The notes: generated by a model not told the origin, from the sequence alone. Shown: positions 44,111 through 54,469, counted from the first letter of the stretch. The stretch: 64,000 nt of DNA from Viridibacillus soli (GCF_016612995.1 NZ_JAEOAH010000007.1:62001-126000), one strand, 5' to 3'. Program-made: numbers and translations.

Positions 44111-44124
44111 CCACATGGATGTGG
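44111..44124 (+). promoter_or_regulatory. CsrA-binding hairpin in the flagellin leader
   Basis: CCACATGGATGTGG folds with CCACAT / ATGTGG arms presenting GG(A) in the loop. This is the usual CsrA target. The flagellin Shine-Dalgarno AAGGAGGA (44143-44150), also GGA-containing, can be the second site, as known for Bacillus hag. Confidence 0.8.
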
Positions 44125-44158
44125 AACTAAAAAAACAATTTCAAGGAGGAATCTCACA

Positions 44159-45022
44159 ATGAGAATTCAACACAACATTTCAGCTTTAAACACACACCGT
44201 AACTTAGGTTTCAACAACGCAGAATCAGCTAAAAACTTAGAAAAATTATCTTCAGGTTACAAAATCAACCGCGCTGGAGACGACGCTGCTGGTCTTGCTA
44301 TCTCTGAAAAAATGCGTGGACAAATCCGCGGACTTGACATGGCAACTAAAAATGCTCAAGATTCTATCTCTTTAATCCAAACTGCTGAGGGTGCTCTTAA
44401 CGAAACTCATGCTATCCTACAACGTATGCGTGAATTATCAGTACAATCTGCAAACGATACAAACGTAGATTCTGATCGTGAAGCGCTTCAATTAGAGATT
44501 AACTCTTTATCTGAAGAAATTACTCGTATTTCAACTGATACTGAGTTCAATACTCAAAAACTATTAAACGGTAGCTTTGGTGCAGCAATTACTGGAGCTG
44601 GTTCAGCAACAGCTTCGGGTGGTAAAGTATTCCACATCGGTGCTAACGCTGATCAATCTATCAATTTAAGCGTTATGGATATGGGTGCGAGTGCACTAGG
44701 AGTTAAAGTTGGTACTGGCGGCGTTGACATTACAACTCAAGATGGTGCAAATACTGCAATTACAACTATCGAAACAGCATTAAAATCAGTTTCTGAAACA
44801 CGTGCATCTCTAGGTGCTGTTCAAAATCGCTTAGAACATACTATTAACAACCTTGGTGCAACATCTGAAAACTTATCTGCAGCTGAATCTCGTATCCGTG
44901 ATACAGATATGGCGAAAGAGATGATGAACTTCACGAAGAACAACATCTTAACTCAAGCTGCACAATCTATGCTAGCTCAAGCTAACCAACAACCACAAGG
45001 TGTTCTTCAATTATTACAATAA
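44159..45022 (+). CDS. hag: flagellin (Hag)
   Basis: 287 residues. N-terminal D0/D1: MRIQHNISALNTHRNLGFNNAESAKNLEKLSSGYKINRAGDDAAGLAISEKMRGQIRGL. C-terminal: ASLGAVQNRLEHTINNLGATSENLSAAESRIRDTDMAKEMMNFTKNNILTQAAQSMLAQANQQPQGVLQLLQ. The central variable region is short (about 60 residues, GAAITGAGSATASGGKVFHIGANADQ...), so the filament has little surface domain. Codon use is highly biased, as in very abundant proteins. Controlled by sigma-D, and by CsrA through the leader hairpin. Confidence 0.97.
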   Translation: MRIQHNISALNTHRNLGFNNAESAKNLEKLSSGYKINRAGDDAAGLAISEKMRGQIRGLDMATKNAQDSISLIQTAEGALNETHAILQRMRELSVQSANDTNVDSDREALQLEINSLSEEITRISTDTEFNTQKLLNGSFGAAITGAGSATASGGKVFHIGANADQSINLSVMDMGASALGVKVGTGGVDITTQDGANTAITTIETALKSVSETRASLGAVQNRLEHTINNLGATSENLSAAESRIRDTDMAKEMMNFTKNNILTQAAQSMLAQANQQPQGVLQLLQ

Positions 45023-45041
45023 TAGTTTAGCATTTGAAATT

Positions 45042-45077
45042 AAAGCCTCGTTCTCTTATAAGAGAATGAGGCTTTTT
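45042..45077 (+). terminator. terminator of flagellin
   Basis: AAAGCCTCGTTCTCTT pairs with AGAGAATGAGGCTTT around ATA, with T's after it. Confidence 0.93.
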
Positions 45078-45168
45078 ATCTATTCGAAATAGAACTAAAT
45101 TAGTTTCTGATATATTTATTACTTAAAATTATTGAAAAATTGACGATAAGATTAATGAGGTGGAGAAT

Positions 45169-46899
45169 ATGGGACGGACATTTAAAATAGAAGCACTTGA
45201 AGCAAAAACAGGTCATGCTGTTCTAAAAATAGATGGATACCTTTTACATAGTAAATACAATCCTATTAAGGAAGCTCAGAAATACGCTAAAGAACAATAT
45301 GCAATGCATCACTCTCATATAATATTTGGATATGGTAATGGTTATATAATAGACGCACTCTCTGAGCAATTAGCACATGGAGAAAAAATACTAATAATAG
45401 ACCCAATGATAGAGCAAGGGATTATTAAAATTCATGAAAGACATAAGAGAGAACCGTTTTATTACTGGAGTTCAAGTGAAGAAAATACTCTCGGTATGTA
45501 TATTTCTGGGATAACTTCTTCTAAAGAATCGAAAGTAAAAGTAATTTGTTCTTATAATTACGATAAGTTATTTCCTAAAGAACTAAGATCAACTTTACAT
45601 TTGATAAAAGATTACCAAGAAAAGAGTATTATTAATGAAAATACAACAATTTTATTTTCTAAAAAATGGCAAAAAAATTTAGCTGAAAATACAATTTCTG
45701 TGATAAATGATTATAGTTTGGAAAAAATACATAGAAAATATAGTAAACCTGTAATCATCGCTTCTGGAGGTCCATCATTAACAAAACAACTCCCTTTATT
45801 AAAGCGAATAAAAGATAATGCTATCCTAATTGCTGCTGGTTCAACGATTAATTCTTTATTAGCTGCAAATATTGAACCTGACTTTGTTGTTTCCATTGAT
45901 GGTGGGGAGTCCAATTATCATCACTTTAAAGAGTTGGAAATTAAAAATGCAAGATTAATCTATTGTGCATTTAATCACCCAAAAATTCGACATTCATTTA
46001 AAAAGAAGGCTTTTGCATTTGTAACAAGTGAAGAAAATCAAACTGTAGATTATTTTAATCGTAAATTTGATCGTCATTTCCCCAAAATAATTGGTGGTGG
46101 TACGGTTGCACATTTTGCTTTAAGTATCGCACAATATATTTCTTCAGGTCCAATAGCTATGATTGGACAAGATTTAGCCTATACAAACAATAAAACGCAT
46201 GCTTCCAATAATAAACATGAAAGAAAAATTACCAAACAAGAAATAGTGTCAGGGGGAATTATGGTAGCTGATGGATACTATGGTGATAGAGTGTCTACAT
46301 CGAAAGTTTTATATTCTATGAAAACGACTTTTGAAGAAATGGCAAAATTAGCTCCTTCTAAGGTTCCAGTATACAATTGTACTGAAGGTGGTTTGAAAAT
46401 CAATGGGTATAATCAAATACCTTTCCAAGAGTTTTGTGAAAAATATGTGGATGTGCAAAATATACAAGATAACTTTTCTATAGAAATGCTCGTTAATAAT
46501 GAAATAGATGATCACAGTTTAGTTGATATTTTTGAAGATGAATTGATTATTTACGATAAAATTAATAGTTACCTATCAGAGGCGCTGTTGATTTTGAAGA
46601 AGAATAAGTCGGAAGTAGACTTTAGTAAAAATTCACTAAAGAAATTAGACAAAATTGATAAGAAATTAATGAAGCTATATCCAGATGTACAAATGCAATT
46701 TATTGTAGGGCCTCTTGTATTAGAATCTAGTCAAGCTTTCTTAGAAAATGAAAATGAGACAGTTATTGAAACGTATCAACGTGTATATAATCAATCAAAA
46801 TCATTATATAAAAATTTATTAGAAGTGACAAAAGAATCAAAGGAAAATATAGAATCAGTCATTTACCAACTAAAAAACAAGGAGAATTATATAAAATGA
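45169..46899 (+). CDS. motility accessory factor (Maf), flagellin nonulosonate glycosyltransferase
   Basis: 576 residues from ATG at 45169, behind GAGGTGGAG; the upstream GTG at 45160 overlaps that site. Maf/DUF115 core: KPVIIASGGPSLTKQLPLLKRIKDNAILIAAGSTINSLLAANIEPDFVVSIDGG, GGGTVAHFALSIAQYISSGPIAMIGQDLAYTNNKTHA, VYNCTEGGLKINGYNQIPF. The N-terminus (DGYLLHSKYNPIKEAQKYAKEQY) is the usual Maf entry. Maf proteins transfer pseudaminic or legionaminic acid to flagellin Ser/Thr. It lies directly after flagellin and before a sugar operon. Overlaps the next gene by four bases. Confidence 0.92.
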   Translation: MGRTFKIEALEAKTGHAVLKIDGYLLHSKYNPIKEAQKYAKEQYAMHHSHIIFGYGNGYIIDALSEQLAHGEKILIIDPMIEQGIIKIHERHKREPFYYWSSSEENTLGMYISGITSSKESKVKVICSYNYDKLFPKELRSTLHLIKDYQEKSIINENTTILFSKKWQKNLAENTISVINDYSLEKIHRKYSKPVIIASGGPSLTKQLPLLKRIKDNAILIAAGSTINSLLAANIEPDFVVSIDGGESNYHHFKELEIKNARLIYCAFNHPKIRHSFKKKAFAFVTSEENQTVDYFNRKFDRHFPKIIGGGTVAHFALSIAQYISSGPIAMIGQDLAYTNNKTHASNNKHERKITKQEIVSGGIMVADGYYGDRVSTSKVLYSMKTTFEEMAKLAPSKVPVYNCTEGGLKINGYNQIPFQEFCEKYVDVQNIQDNFSIEMLVNNEIDDHSLVDIFEDELIIYDKINSYLSEALLILKKNKSEVDFSKNSLKKLDKIDKKLMKLYPDVQMQFIVGPLVLESSQAFLENENETVIETYQRVYNQSKSLYKNLLEVTKESKENIESVIYQLKNKENYIK

Positions 46900-47243
46900 T
46901 AGAATATCTAGAAGATGTAATAGGAAGTTATAATAGTTATATTGATAAAATTGAAAGCGGAAGTTTGTTAATTGCAGAATTATTAAGAGAAGATCGTACT
47001 GCAGAAGCATTTCATATAATTACTGATTTTTCAGAAGGAATTACTTGGTTAATGCAAGCAGCTGAATTATTGCAAAAAAATAATGTACATTTAGAATTGG
47101 AAATTATGAAAATGAATGAGTTTTTAGAAGAAATCAATGGTGGTCTAGAAATCCAAGATTTTGTATTAGTAGCCGATTTGTTTGAATACGAGATTGCCCC
47201 GTTTTTTGAAAGGTGTACAACAATCGAGGTACCTCAAAACTAA
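46896..47243 (+). CDS. hypothetical helical protein between two Maf genes
   Basis: 115 residues, acidic and predicted mostly helical (MIEYLEDVIGSYNSYIDKIESGSLLIAELLREDRTAEAFHIITDFSEGITWLMQAAELLQKNN...). It overlaps the upstream Maf stop (ATGA) and the downstream Maf relic start (TAATG), so it is translationally coupled to both. Not recognised. Position suggests a flagellar or glycosylation accessory or chaperone-like role; that is inference. Confidence 0.7.
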   Translation: MIEYLEDVIGSYNSYIDKIESGSLLIAELLREDRTAEAFHIITDFSEGITWLMQAAELLQKNNVHLELEIMKMNEFLEEINGGLEIQDFVLVADLFEYEIAPFFERCTTIEVPQN

Positions 47244-48448
47244 TGCATTGGGTTGTTGAACGAGCGAAGAATGATGTTAATACGATGCAACTGAACGGCA
47301 TTTATCTGTATAGCAAATATAACCCTAAACAAGAGGCTGAGAAATTTATAAGTAAGGAAGTAAATGTCCAAACGAAACATTATATTTTATTTGGGTTAGG
47401 ACTGGGATATCATGCAGAAGCTCTATTAAACTTAACTCAGGATACTGCTATCTATATCGTGTTAGTAGATAAAAAAGAGTTGGATTTTTGTTGGCAATAT
47501 GGATCGGCACAGCTCTTGCAAAGTGACCGTGTTCATTTTGTGACTGGACAAATGGAGTTGAAAAGTTTATCGGCGGAACATTTACAGATAGTCATATTAA
47601 AATTAGGCAAATGTCTTATCGTACCTTCAGTGAAATTATGTACGAGAATTTTATTGAAAATATCGCCAATAATCATAAGGGTATCGAATTACTTAAAGGG
47701 ATTGGGCAAGGTTGTGTAGGGGCTTTAGTAGCTTCAGGGCCCTCTTTAAATGATACAATTCATTCGTTAAAAAAAATTGAAGAAAACTGCTTTATACTAG
47801 TGGTAGGATCTGCTTTAAAAAAACTTATGCAAGAAGGTATAGTACCTGATGCGGTAATTATTAGTGACCCGCTAGATGGTGTTGTTGAACAATTAGAAGA
47901 CTCTGGCTTTGAGGGAGTTTTATTTTATTTATCTACAGCTAATAAAAAAGCAGTTAATATTCATAATGGCTTAAAAGTAGTCTTGTTTCAAGACGGATAC
48001 CCAGCGGCAATTAAAGAAGCAAAGAATAGAAAATCACCATTACTTGATACAGGAGGGTCGGTTGCAACTCTAGGCCTTTCTTTGTTAATGAATTTTAATT
48101 TCGATTCTTATTATTTATTTGGTCAGGATATGGGCTTCAGTGGAGGGTGTACCCATGCAGAACATTCAACATCTGGAATAGATGTGAAAAACACAAAAAT
48201 CCTTGATAAAATTCTTGCAAATAATGGTGAATACATTTATTCAACTTCTAATTTACGAACGTATCATATGGTTTGAGAGAAAGATTTCTACTCAACATAT
48301 AGATATATATAATACAGCGTATTTAGGAGCAAAAATAAAAGGGGCTCCCTATATAGAAACAAGTGAATTACTTGATAAATTTGATAATGTTAAAGTATGT
48401 AAGTTGAGAGAGCTACTAATGCAATATATATCGCCCGTTTCTAATTAG
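47243..48448 (+). pseudogene. second Maf glycosyltransferase, broken by two frameshifts
   Basis: Three overlapping frames make up one Maf protein. The first (MHWVVERAKNDVNTMQLNGIYLYSKYNPKQEAEKF...DKKELDFCWQYG) is lost after about 47590. The second resumes at about 47596 (RQMSYRTFSEIMYENFIENIANNHKG, ALVASGPSLNDTIHSLKKI, VGSALKKLMQEGIVPDAVIISDPLDG, LLDTGGSVATLGLSLLMNFNFDSYYLFGQDMGFSG). It stops near 48276, and the third continues WFERKISTQHIDIYNTAYLGAKIKGAPYIETS. The N- and C-terminal parts are homologous to the intact Maf upstream. Both breaks are single-base shifts, so a sequencing error is possible, but two independent ones favour real decay. Confidence 0.8.
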
Positions 48449-48462
48449 AAACGGGTTTTTCT
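48434..48462 (+). terminator. terminator after the Maf relic
   Basis: CCCGTTTCT pairs with AGAAACGGG around AATT, followed by TTTTT. Confidence 0.92.
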
Positions 48463-48488
48463 TTATAATTTTTTGATATTGCCGATAT
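48462..48488 (+). promoter_or_regulatory. sigma-D promoter of the sugar operon
   Basis: GCCGATAT at 48481-48488 is a perfect sigma-D -10. A weak -35 (TTTA, 48462-48465) sits at the correct 15-base distance. It lies 80 bases before the 4,6-dehydratase gene, tying the sugar operon to the flagellar regulon. Confidence 0.65.
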
Positions 48489-48564
48489 AAAGTGTAGTAT
48501 ATATTGTTTTTAAAAAGTGATATAGTAAATAGTAACTATACATAAAAAGAAACGGGATAGGTGA

Positions 48565-49548
<984 letters not shown>

Positions 49549-49566
49549 TAAAAGAGTGGGTAGAAT

Positions 49567-50298
49567 ATGAAAATAGTAGGTATTGTACAAGCTAGAATGG
49601 GTTCCACTAGATTACCTGGAAAAGTAATGAAAGAAATAAATGGTATACCTCTATTGGAGTACCAGATTGAAAGAATGCAGAGATCTAAATTAATTGACGA
49701 AATTGTTATTGCTACTACTAGTGATAATAATGACCCTATTATTCAATTATGTACTAAATTAAATGTGTCTTATTTTGAAGGATCCGAGCAAGACGTTTTA
49801 GAGAGATACTATAATGCAGCTGAACAATATGATGCCGATTTAGTTGTTAGAATGACTTCAGATTGTCCATTAATTGACCCTGAAATTATTGATTCTGTAA
49901 TCCAGTATTATTGTAATAATGAATATGATTATGTATCAAATACTCAAACACGCACTTTTCCTAGAGGTATGGATACAGAAGTGTTCTCAATGAATGCTTT
50001 GCGAAGTGCTTTTTTTAATGCAAATGAAGCATATGAAAGAGAGCATGTTACTCCACACTTATATTTGAATAGTGATAAATATACTATTGGTCAATATATA
50101 AATTCAGAAAAAGATATCAGCGGGTTTCGATTAACTGTAGATACTCCAGAAGATTTTAAGCTTATATCTATTATCCTTTTAGATTTATATAAAATGGATA
50201 AGCATTTTGATTTGGAAATGATCATAGAAAAATTAGAAAATAATCCAGAGCTAATTAAAATAAATGCAAATATCCAACAAAAAAAATTAGGTGAATAA
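49567..50298 (+). CDS. SpsF-like cytidylyltransferase (acylneuraminate/nonulosonate activating)
   Basis: 243 residues. IVGIVQARMGSTRLPGKVMKEINGIPLLEYQIERMQ is the nucleotide-binding start of SpsF/NeuA-type enzymes (QAR-x-GSxRLPGK). VRMTSDCPLIDPEIIDSVIQYY and FPRGMDTEVFSMNALRSA follow. Likely transfers CMP to the nonulosonic acid or a related sugar made by this operon. 19 bases after pseB. Confidence 0.85.
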   Translation: MKIVGIVQARMGSTRLPGKVMKEINGIPLLEYQIERMQRSKLIDEIVIATTSDNNDPIIQLCTKLNVSYFEGSEQDVLERYYNAAEQYDADLVVRMTSDCPLIDPEIIDSVIQYYCNNEYDYVSNTQTRTFPRGMDTEVFSMNALRSAFFNANEAYEREHVTPHLYLNSDKYTIGQYINSEKDISGFRLTVDTPEDFKLISIILLDLYKMDKHFDLEMIIEKLENNPELIKINANIQQKKLGE

Positions 50299-50300
50299 GT

Positions 50301-51185
50301 GTGGAGATTTTTTTAATAGGATCTAATGGAATGCTAGGCCAAGCTATCCATAATATATTTAAGGATAAAGGAATTAATATTATTACAATTTCACGGTCAA
50401 ATAGTGACTATGATATTGACTTGATGTATGAAAGCGATATGTTAATGACATTTATAGAAAAAAAAAAACCAAATATAGTGATTAATACAGTTGCTATGAT
50501 TAATCTTTTAGAATGTGAGAATAATCCAGAAAATGCATATCTCTTAAATGGTCGCTTGCCTGGACAAATTGCAAACGCATGTCGAAAAGCTAATAGCTAT
50601 TTCATACAAATTTCAACAGATCATTTTTATATAAATGATTATAAATTTCAGCATAGTGAAGAAGATCCTATTTATTTATTAAACGAATATGCACGTACTA
50701 AGTTCATTGGAGAAACTCTTTCTTTGACCTATAGGAACACCCTTGTCATCAGAACAAATATTGTAGGCTTTAGAAATAAGGAGAACTCCCCAACTTTTGC
50801 TGAGTGGGTATTTAGTACACTCGAAAAAAATGAGAAAATTAACGCATTTGAAGACTTTTATACTTCAAGTATTGATGTATATCATTTCTCATATATATTG
50901 CTGGAACTAATAGAAAAGCGAATAACTGGGATAGTAAATTTAGCAGCTAAAGATGTGCTTTCTAAGTATGAATTTATTGTAGCTATAGCCACGAGATTCG
51001 AAAAGGAATATTTAGTAGAAAAAGGTTCACTTAAAGTAATGAAAGGAATAGATCGTGCGAATTCATTAGGGCTAAATGTGAATAAACTAGAAGAAATATT
51101 GACTGATAATGTAGTACCGACCTCTAATGAAGTAATTGAGTCATTATGTGAAAAATATAAAGAGGGTGAAATGCATGGATTATAA
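50301..51185 (+). CDS. NAD(P)-dependent sugar-4-keto reductase (RmlD/SpsK-like)
   Basis: 294 residues, GTG start two bases after the previous stop, with an AGGTGAA ribosome site. Rossmann motif MEIFLIGSNGMLGQAIHNIF, substrate-binding NPENAYLLNGRLPGQIANACRKANSYFIQISTDHFY, and YARTKFIGE (YxxxK catalytic). RmlD-like reductases act on 4-keto-6-deoxy sugar nucleotides. It ends 11 bases into the next gene. Reaction here is inferred from context. Confidence 0.85.
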   Translation: MEIFLIGSNGMLGQAIHNIFKDKGINIITISRSNSDYDIDLMYESDMLMTFIEKKKPNIVINTVAMINLLECENNPENAYLLNGRLPGQIANACRKANSYFIQISTDHFYINDYKFQHSEEDPIYLLNEYARTKFIGETLSLTYRNTLVIRTNIVGFRNKENSPTFAEWVFSTLEKNEKINAFEDFYTSSIDVYHFSYILLELIEKRITGIVNLAAKDVLSKYEFIVAIATRFEKEYLVEKGSLKVMKGIDRANSLGLNVNKLEEILTDNVVPTSNEVIESLCEKYKEGEMHGL

Positions 51186-52254
51186 ATATGAAATCACAAT
51201 TGGAAAGAAGAAAATCTCATTTCAGCAACCTACATACTTTATAGCTGATATTGCCTCTAATCATGATAGGGATTTGAACAGGGCGAAAGAATTAATTTGG
51301 TTATGTAAAGAAGCGGGTGCAGATGCAGTAAAATTCCAACATTTTCAAGCTGAAAAAATTGTCAGCGATTTGGGCTTTAAACAATTAGTTGGCCAGAGCA
51401 GTCATCAATCTAATTGGGAAAAAAGTGTATTCGATATTTTTAAACATTATGAATTAAATCGGAATTGGAATGAAGAGTTACGAGATGAGGCGCTTAAAGC
51501 TGAAATCGAATTTTTTACTACACCTTATGATTTTAGTGCAGTGGAAGAGATTGATCCACTAGTAGAAGCTTATAAAATCGGTTCAGGAGATATTACCTGG
51601 ATAGAGTTTATCGAGCATGTTGCTAAAAAGAATAAGCCTACATTATTAGCAACGGGTGCTGCAGATTTTACAGATGTACAACGCGCAGTAAATACCATTT
51701 TGAAATACAACAAAGAAATTGTCTTAATGCAGTGTAATACAAACTATACAGGCAGTTTAGAAAACTTTAAATATATTAACTTGAATGTATTAAAAACATA
51801 CGCAACAATGTACCCAAATATGATTTTAGGATTGTCAGATCATACACCTGGACATGCGACCGTATTAGGGTCTATAGCTATAGGTGCACGCATCATTGAA
51901 AAACATTTTACAGATAATAATAACCGTGTTGGTCCAGATCATCCCTTCTCTATGAATCCTAAAACATGGATAGAGATGGTTGAACGATCAAGAGAGTTAG
52001 AAAATGCATTAGGCAATGGTGTTAAAGTAATTGAAGAAAATGAAAAAGAGACGGTAGTAGTACAGCGTAGGGGGATTTATCTAAAGGAAAGTATTGAAGC
52101 TGGAATGTTAATAACAGAAAATCATATTGAATTTTTAAGACCTGCGCCTAAAGGGATTTATTTACCATTTGAAGCTAATCAAGTAATTGGTTCTATAATG
52201 AAGCAAAGGAAGAATAAAGGGGAACCTATTTTAAAAGGAGACTTCATATGCTAA
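51175..52254 (+). CDS. N-acetylneuraminate/pseudaminate synthase family protein (SpsE/NeuB)
   Basis: 359 residues from ATG at 51175, behind AGAGGGTGAA. NeuB barrel: PTYFIADIASNHDRDLNRAKELIWLCKEAGADAVKFQHFQAEKI, AYKIGSGDITWIEFIEHVAKKNKPTLLATGAADFTDV, MQCNTNYTG, GLSDHTPGHATVLGSIAIGARIIEKHFTDNNNRVGPDHPFSMNP. The C-terminal SAF antifreeze domain begins RRGIYLKESIEAGMLITENHIEFLRPAPKGI. It condenses PEP with a hexosamine to make a nonulosonic acid. Overlaps the preceding gene by 11 and the following by 7 bases. Confidence 0.93.
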   Translation: MDYKYEITIGKKKISFQQPTYFIADIASNHDRDLNRAKELIWLCKEAGADAVKFQHFQAEKIVSDLGFKQLVGQSSHQSNWEKSVFDIFKHYELNRNWNEELRDEALKAEIEFFTTPYDFSAVEEIDPLVEAYKIGSGDITWIEFIEHVAKKNKPTLLATGAADFTDVQRAVNTILKYNKEIVLMQCNTNYTGSLENFKYINLNVLKTYATMYPNMILGLSDHTPGHATVLGSIAIGARIIEKHFTDNNNRVGPDHPFSMNPKTWIEMVERSRELENALGNGVKVIEENEKETVVVQRRGIYLKESIEAGMLITENHIEFLRPAPKGIYLPFEANQVIGSIMKQRKNKGEPILKGDFIC

Positions 52255-52775
52255 CAGGTACTTATACAGGGTTAAGAGCCATTGAAAGAAATGATTTATC
52301 ACAATTATTAGAGTGGAGAAATCAACCTGAATTTCGACTTTACTTTAGAGAATTTCGTGAATTAAATGCTGAAAATCAAAATTTTTGGTTTGAGAAATAC
52401 GTGATGCAAGATTCAAATACTAGAATGTTTGCTATTGTTGATTTAGAAACAAATGAACTAATTGGGGCATGTGGGCTTTGTTATATTGACTGGATAAATA
52501 GAAATGCGGATTTTAGCATCTATATCGGCAAAGAAAAATTATATATTGATGAAAAATATGCTATTGATGCAGGTAAAATCATGGAGCAGTATGGGTTTGG
52601 TGAATTAAATTTACATAAACTATGGGCTGAGATTTATTCGATAGATAAACAAAAAAAATGTTTTTTTGAAAAATTATCTTTTATGCAAGAAGGGTATTTT
52701 AAGGATACTCATTGGACTCAAGGTGAATGGGTAGACTCTATATATTTTGCAAAAATAAATAATTGGGAAGGTTGA
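52248..52775 (+). CDS. GNAT acetyltransferase (PseH-like)
   Basis: 175 residues. GNAT fold: GLRAIERNDLSQLLEWRNQPEFRLYFREF, FAIVDLETNELIGACGLCYIDWINRNADFSIYIG, FGELNLHKLWAEIYSIDKQKKCFFEKLSFMQEGYFKD. Similar to RimJ/PseH acetyltransferases that N-acetylate nonulosonate precursors. Located in the sugar operon and overlapping the synthase gene by 7 bases. Confidence 0.88.
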   Translation: MLTGTYTGLRAIERNDLSQLLEWRNQPEFRLYFREFRELNAENQNFWFEKYVMQDSNTRMFAIVDLETNELIGACGLCYIDWINRNADFSIYIGKEKLYIDEKYAIDAGKIMEQYGFGELNLHKLWAEIYSIDKQKKCFFEKLSFMQEGYFKDTHWTQGEWVDSIYFAKINNWEG

Positions 52776-52779
52776 TAAT

Positions 52780-53817
52780 ATGTTGAAAAAGTATGGTAAA
52801 AGTTTGGGAGATATTTTTGATATCAAAAAGACTTTTATAGAAAGTAACAATGAATTGTTAAAGGATAACATTAAATTGGCGAAAATTGCAAAAAAACAAC
52901 CTAAACGTAGCGAATGTAAAAACTGCTCAAATGAGTTGTCAAGAGAAGTATTATTCACAAAACAAGGGATTGACTATCATCTATGTGAAACTTGTAATCA
53001 TTTAAATAGTATCTATGACGATACAAATGAATTTGCTAAAGCAGTATATGTTGAAGAGGTTACTTCATATTCTAAAACTTATTCAGCAGAAGATAGAAGA
53101 AAATGGTTAAGCAGAGTAGATAAAATTTATACTCCAAAAGCAAAATTTTTAGGCGATTTTTTATTAAATACAAACAAAATAACTATTAATTCAGTAATGG
53201 ATATTGGTGCAGGGTCTGGCTATTTTGTAAAAGCTCTTTTAAATGAAAAATTTATTAATGTTCATGGATATGAGGTGTCAACGACTCAAGTAAATTTTGC
53301 CAATAAAATGCTTGGACAAGATCTTGTAGAACAAATTGAGATGGACTCACTAGTGGATATCATAGCAAATTCTGAAGCAGAAATACTAACAATGATTGGT
53401 GTTTTAGAGCATTTAACGAATCCTAGAGAAATTTTAAAAGCAATCTCTATGAATAAAAACATAAAATTCTATTACATCTCTTTACCTTTATTTTCTTACT
53501 CTGTTTTTTGGGAAATATTGAATGAAAATATATTTAATCGACATTTATATGGAGGGCATACACATTTATATACGAAGGAATCTATAAACTACTTTTGTAA
53601 AGAGTTTGACTTCACTTCTTTGGCTGAATGGCAATTCGGAGTTGATGCAATGGATTTATATCGTTTTAGCTTAATACAGATGAAAAGCAAAAATGTTAGC
53701 AAAAAGATGATAGATTTATTTTCCGAGAAATTTGTAGATGTAATAGATGATATTCAGCTAACTTTTGATAAGTCTGAATTTTCATCAGAGATACATTTAA
53801 TCTTGAAAAATAATTAA
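52780..53817 (+). CDS. zinc-ribbon class I SAM methyltransferase, probable sugar tailoring
   Basis: 345 residues. A four-cysteine motif (CKNCSNELSREVLFTKQG...CETCNHLNSIYDD, residues ~47-80) precedes a Rossmann methyltransferase core, VMDIGAGSGYFVKALLNEKFINVHGYEVSTTQVNFANKML and ILTMIGVLEHLTNPREILKAI. Similar zinc-ribbon methyltransferases methylate deoxysugars in other clusters. Last intact gene of the sugar operon; downstream DNA is degraded mobile elements. Confidence 0.85.
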   Translation: MLKKYGKSLGDIFDIKKTFIESNNELLKDNIKLAKIAKKQPKRSECKNCSNELSREVLFTKQGIDYHLCETCNHLNSIYDDTNEFAKAVYVEEVTSYSKTYSAEDRRKWLSRVDKIYTPKAKFLGDFLLNTNKITINSVMDIGAGSGYFVKALLNEKFINVHGYEVSTTQVNFANKMLGQDLVEQIEMDSLVDIIANSEAEILTMIGVLEHLTNPREILKAISMNKNIKFYYISLPLFSYSVFWEILNENIFNRHLYGGHTHLYTKESINYFCKEFDFTSLAEWQFGVDAMDLYRFSLIQMKSKNVSKKMIDLFSEKFVDVIDDIQLTFDKSEFSSEIHLILKNN

Positions 53818-53886
53818 TGAATTAATTTTTTATTAATTATTTTGGATTGGAGATGAAACAAAGCTTAAACTGAATTATTTTGATTT

Positions 53887-54420
53887 TTCAACTGGTGTAG
53901 CCTTCTTTTTTGAGGATTTCAAAGATTTTCGGTGCACCATAACGGCCATCGCTTTCTTTGTCGATGACGCAAATTCGGGCTAATAATTCCTCGTTTTTCA
54001 CGTGATAACTGTTTGGCTTTTTATGAAAATATTGATAATACATACTTTTAGGCATCTTTAAAACGAGATAGATCAATTGAACGGGTTGATGTTCGCTTTC
54101 GTTTGTAATATGGTCGATTATCTCTTGGTCCTCTATTTTTGCGCGAATATGGTCATAGGCTTTTTTAGAATGTCTACCTCTTGTTTTAATCGAAGATTTT
54201 CCTTTTGAATTGTAGCTACTTCTGCTGCAGTTAATTCTTGGGTTCCTTCAATTGGTGAATGTAGTTTAATCCATTTTTAAATCGTTACTTCTGAAACACC
54301 ATATTCGCTAGATAGTTGGCTGACCGGCCTACCTACCTACCTGAGCGATAAAGCTCGATCACCGTTAGTTTAAATTCGTGATTGTATCGTTTTTGTTTCA
54401 AAATCGGATACGTCCTCTTG
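53887..54420 (-). pseudogene. degraded IS3-family (IS150-like) transposase, orfA and truncated orfB
   Basis: On the minus strand the orfA helix-turn-helix begins LKQKRYNHEFKLTVIELYRSG and is broken by an 8-base TAGGTAGG-type duplication (CCTACCTACCTACCTG at ~54330). A TAA follows in VSEVTI-stop-KWIKLHSPIEGTQELTAAEV. An A6G slippery run (CTAAAAAAGCC) near 54155 marks the usual orfA/orfB frameshift site. The orfB start (IYLVLKMPKSMYYQYFHKKPNSYHVKNEELLARICVIDKESDGRYGAPKI) is cut at the YTS end. The catalytic DDE part is missing. The element is dead. Confidence 0.8.
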
Positions 54421-54469
54421 TTATCGCAATCATAGTGATTTAATCGAGGTATGTCCATTCGTCTATACT

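Noticed and set aside
45160..45168. GTG start for the first Maf gene
   Set aside because: The GTG lies within the ribosome site GAGGTGGAG that serves the ATG at 45169.
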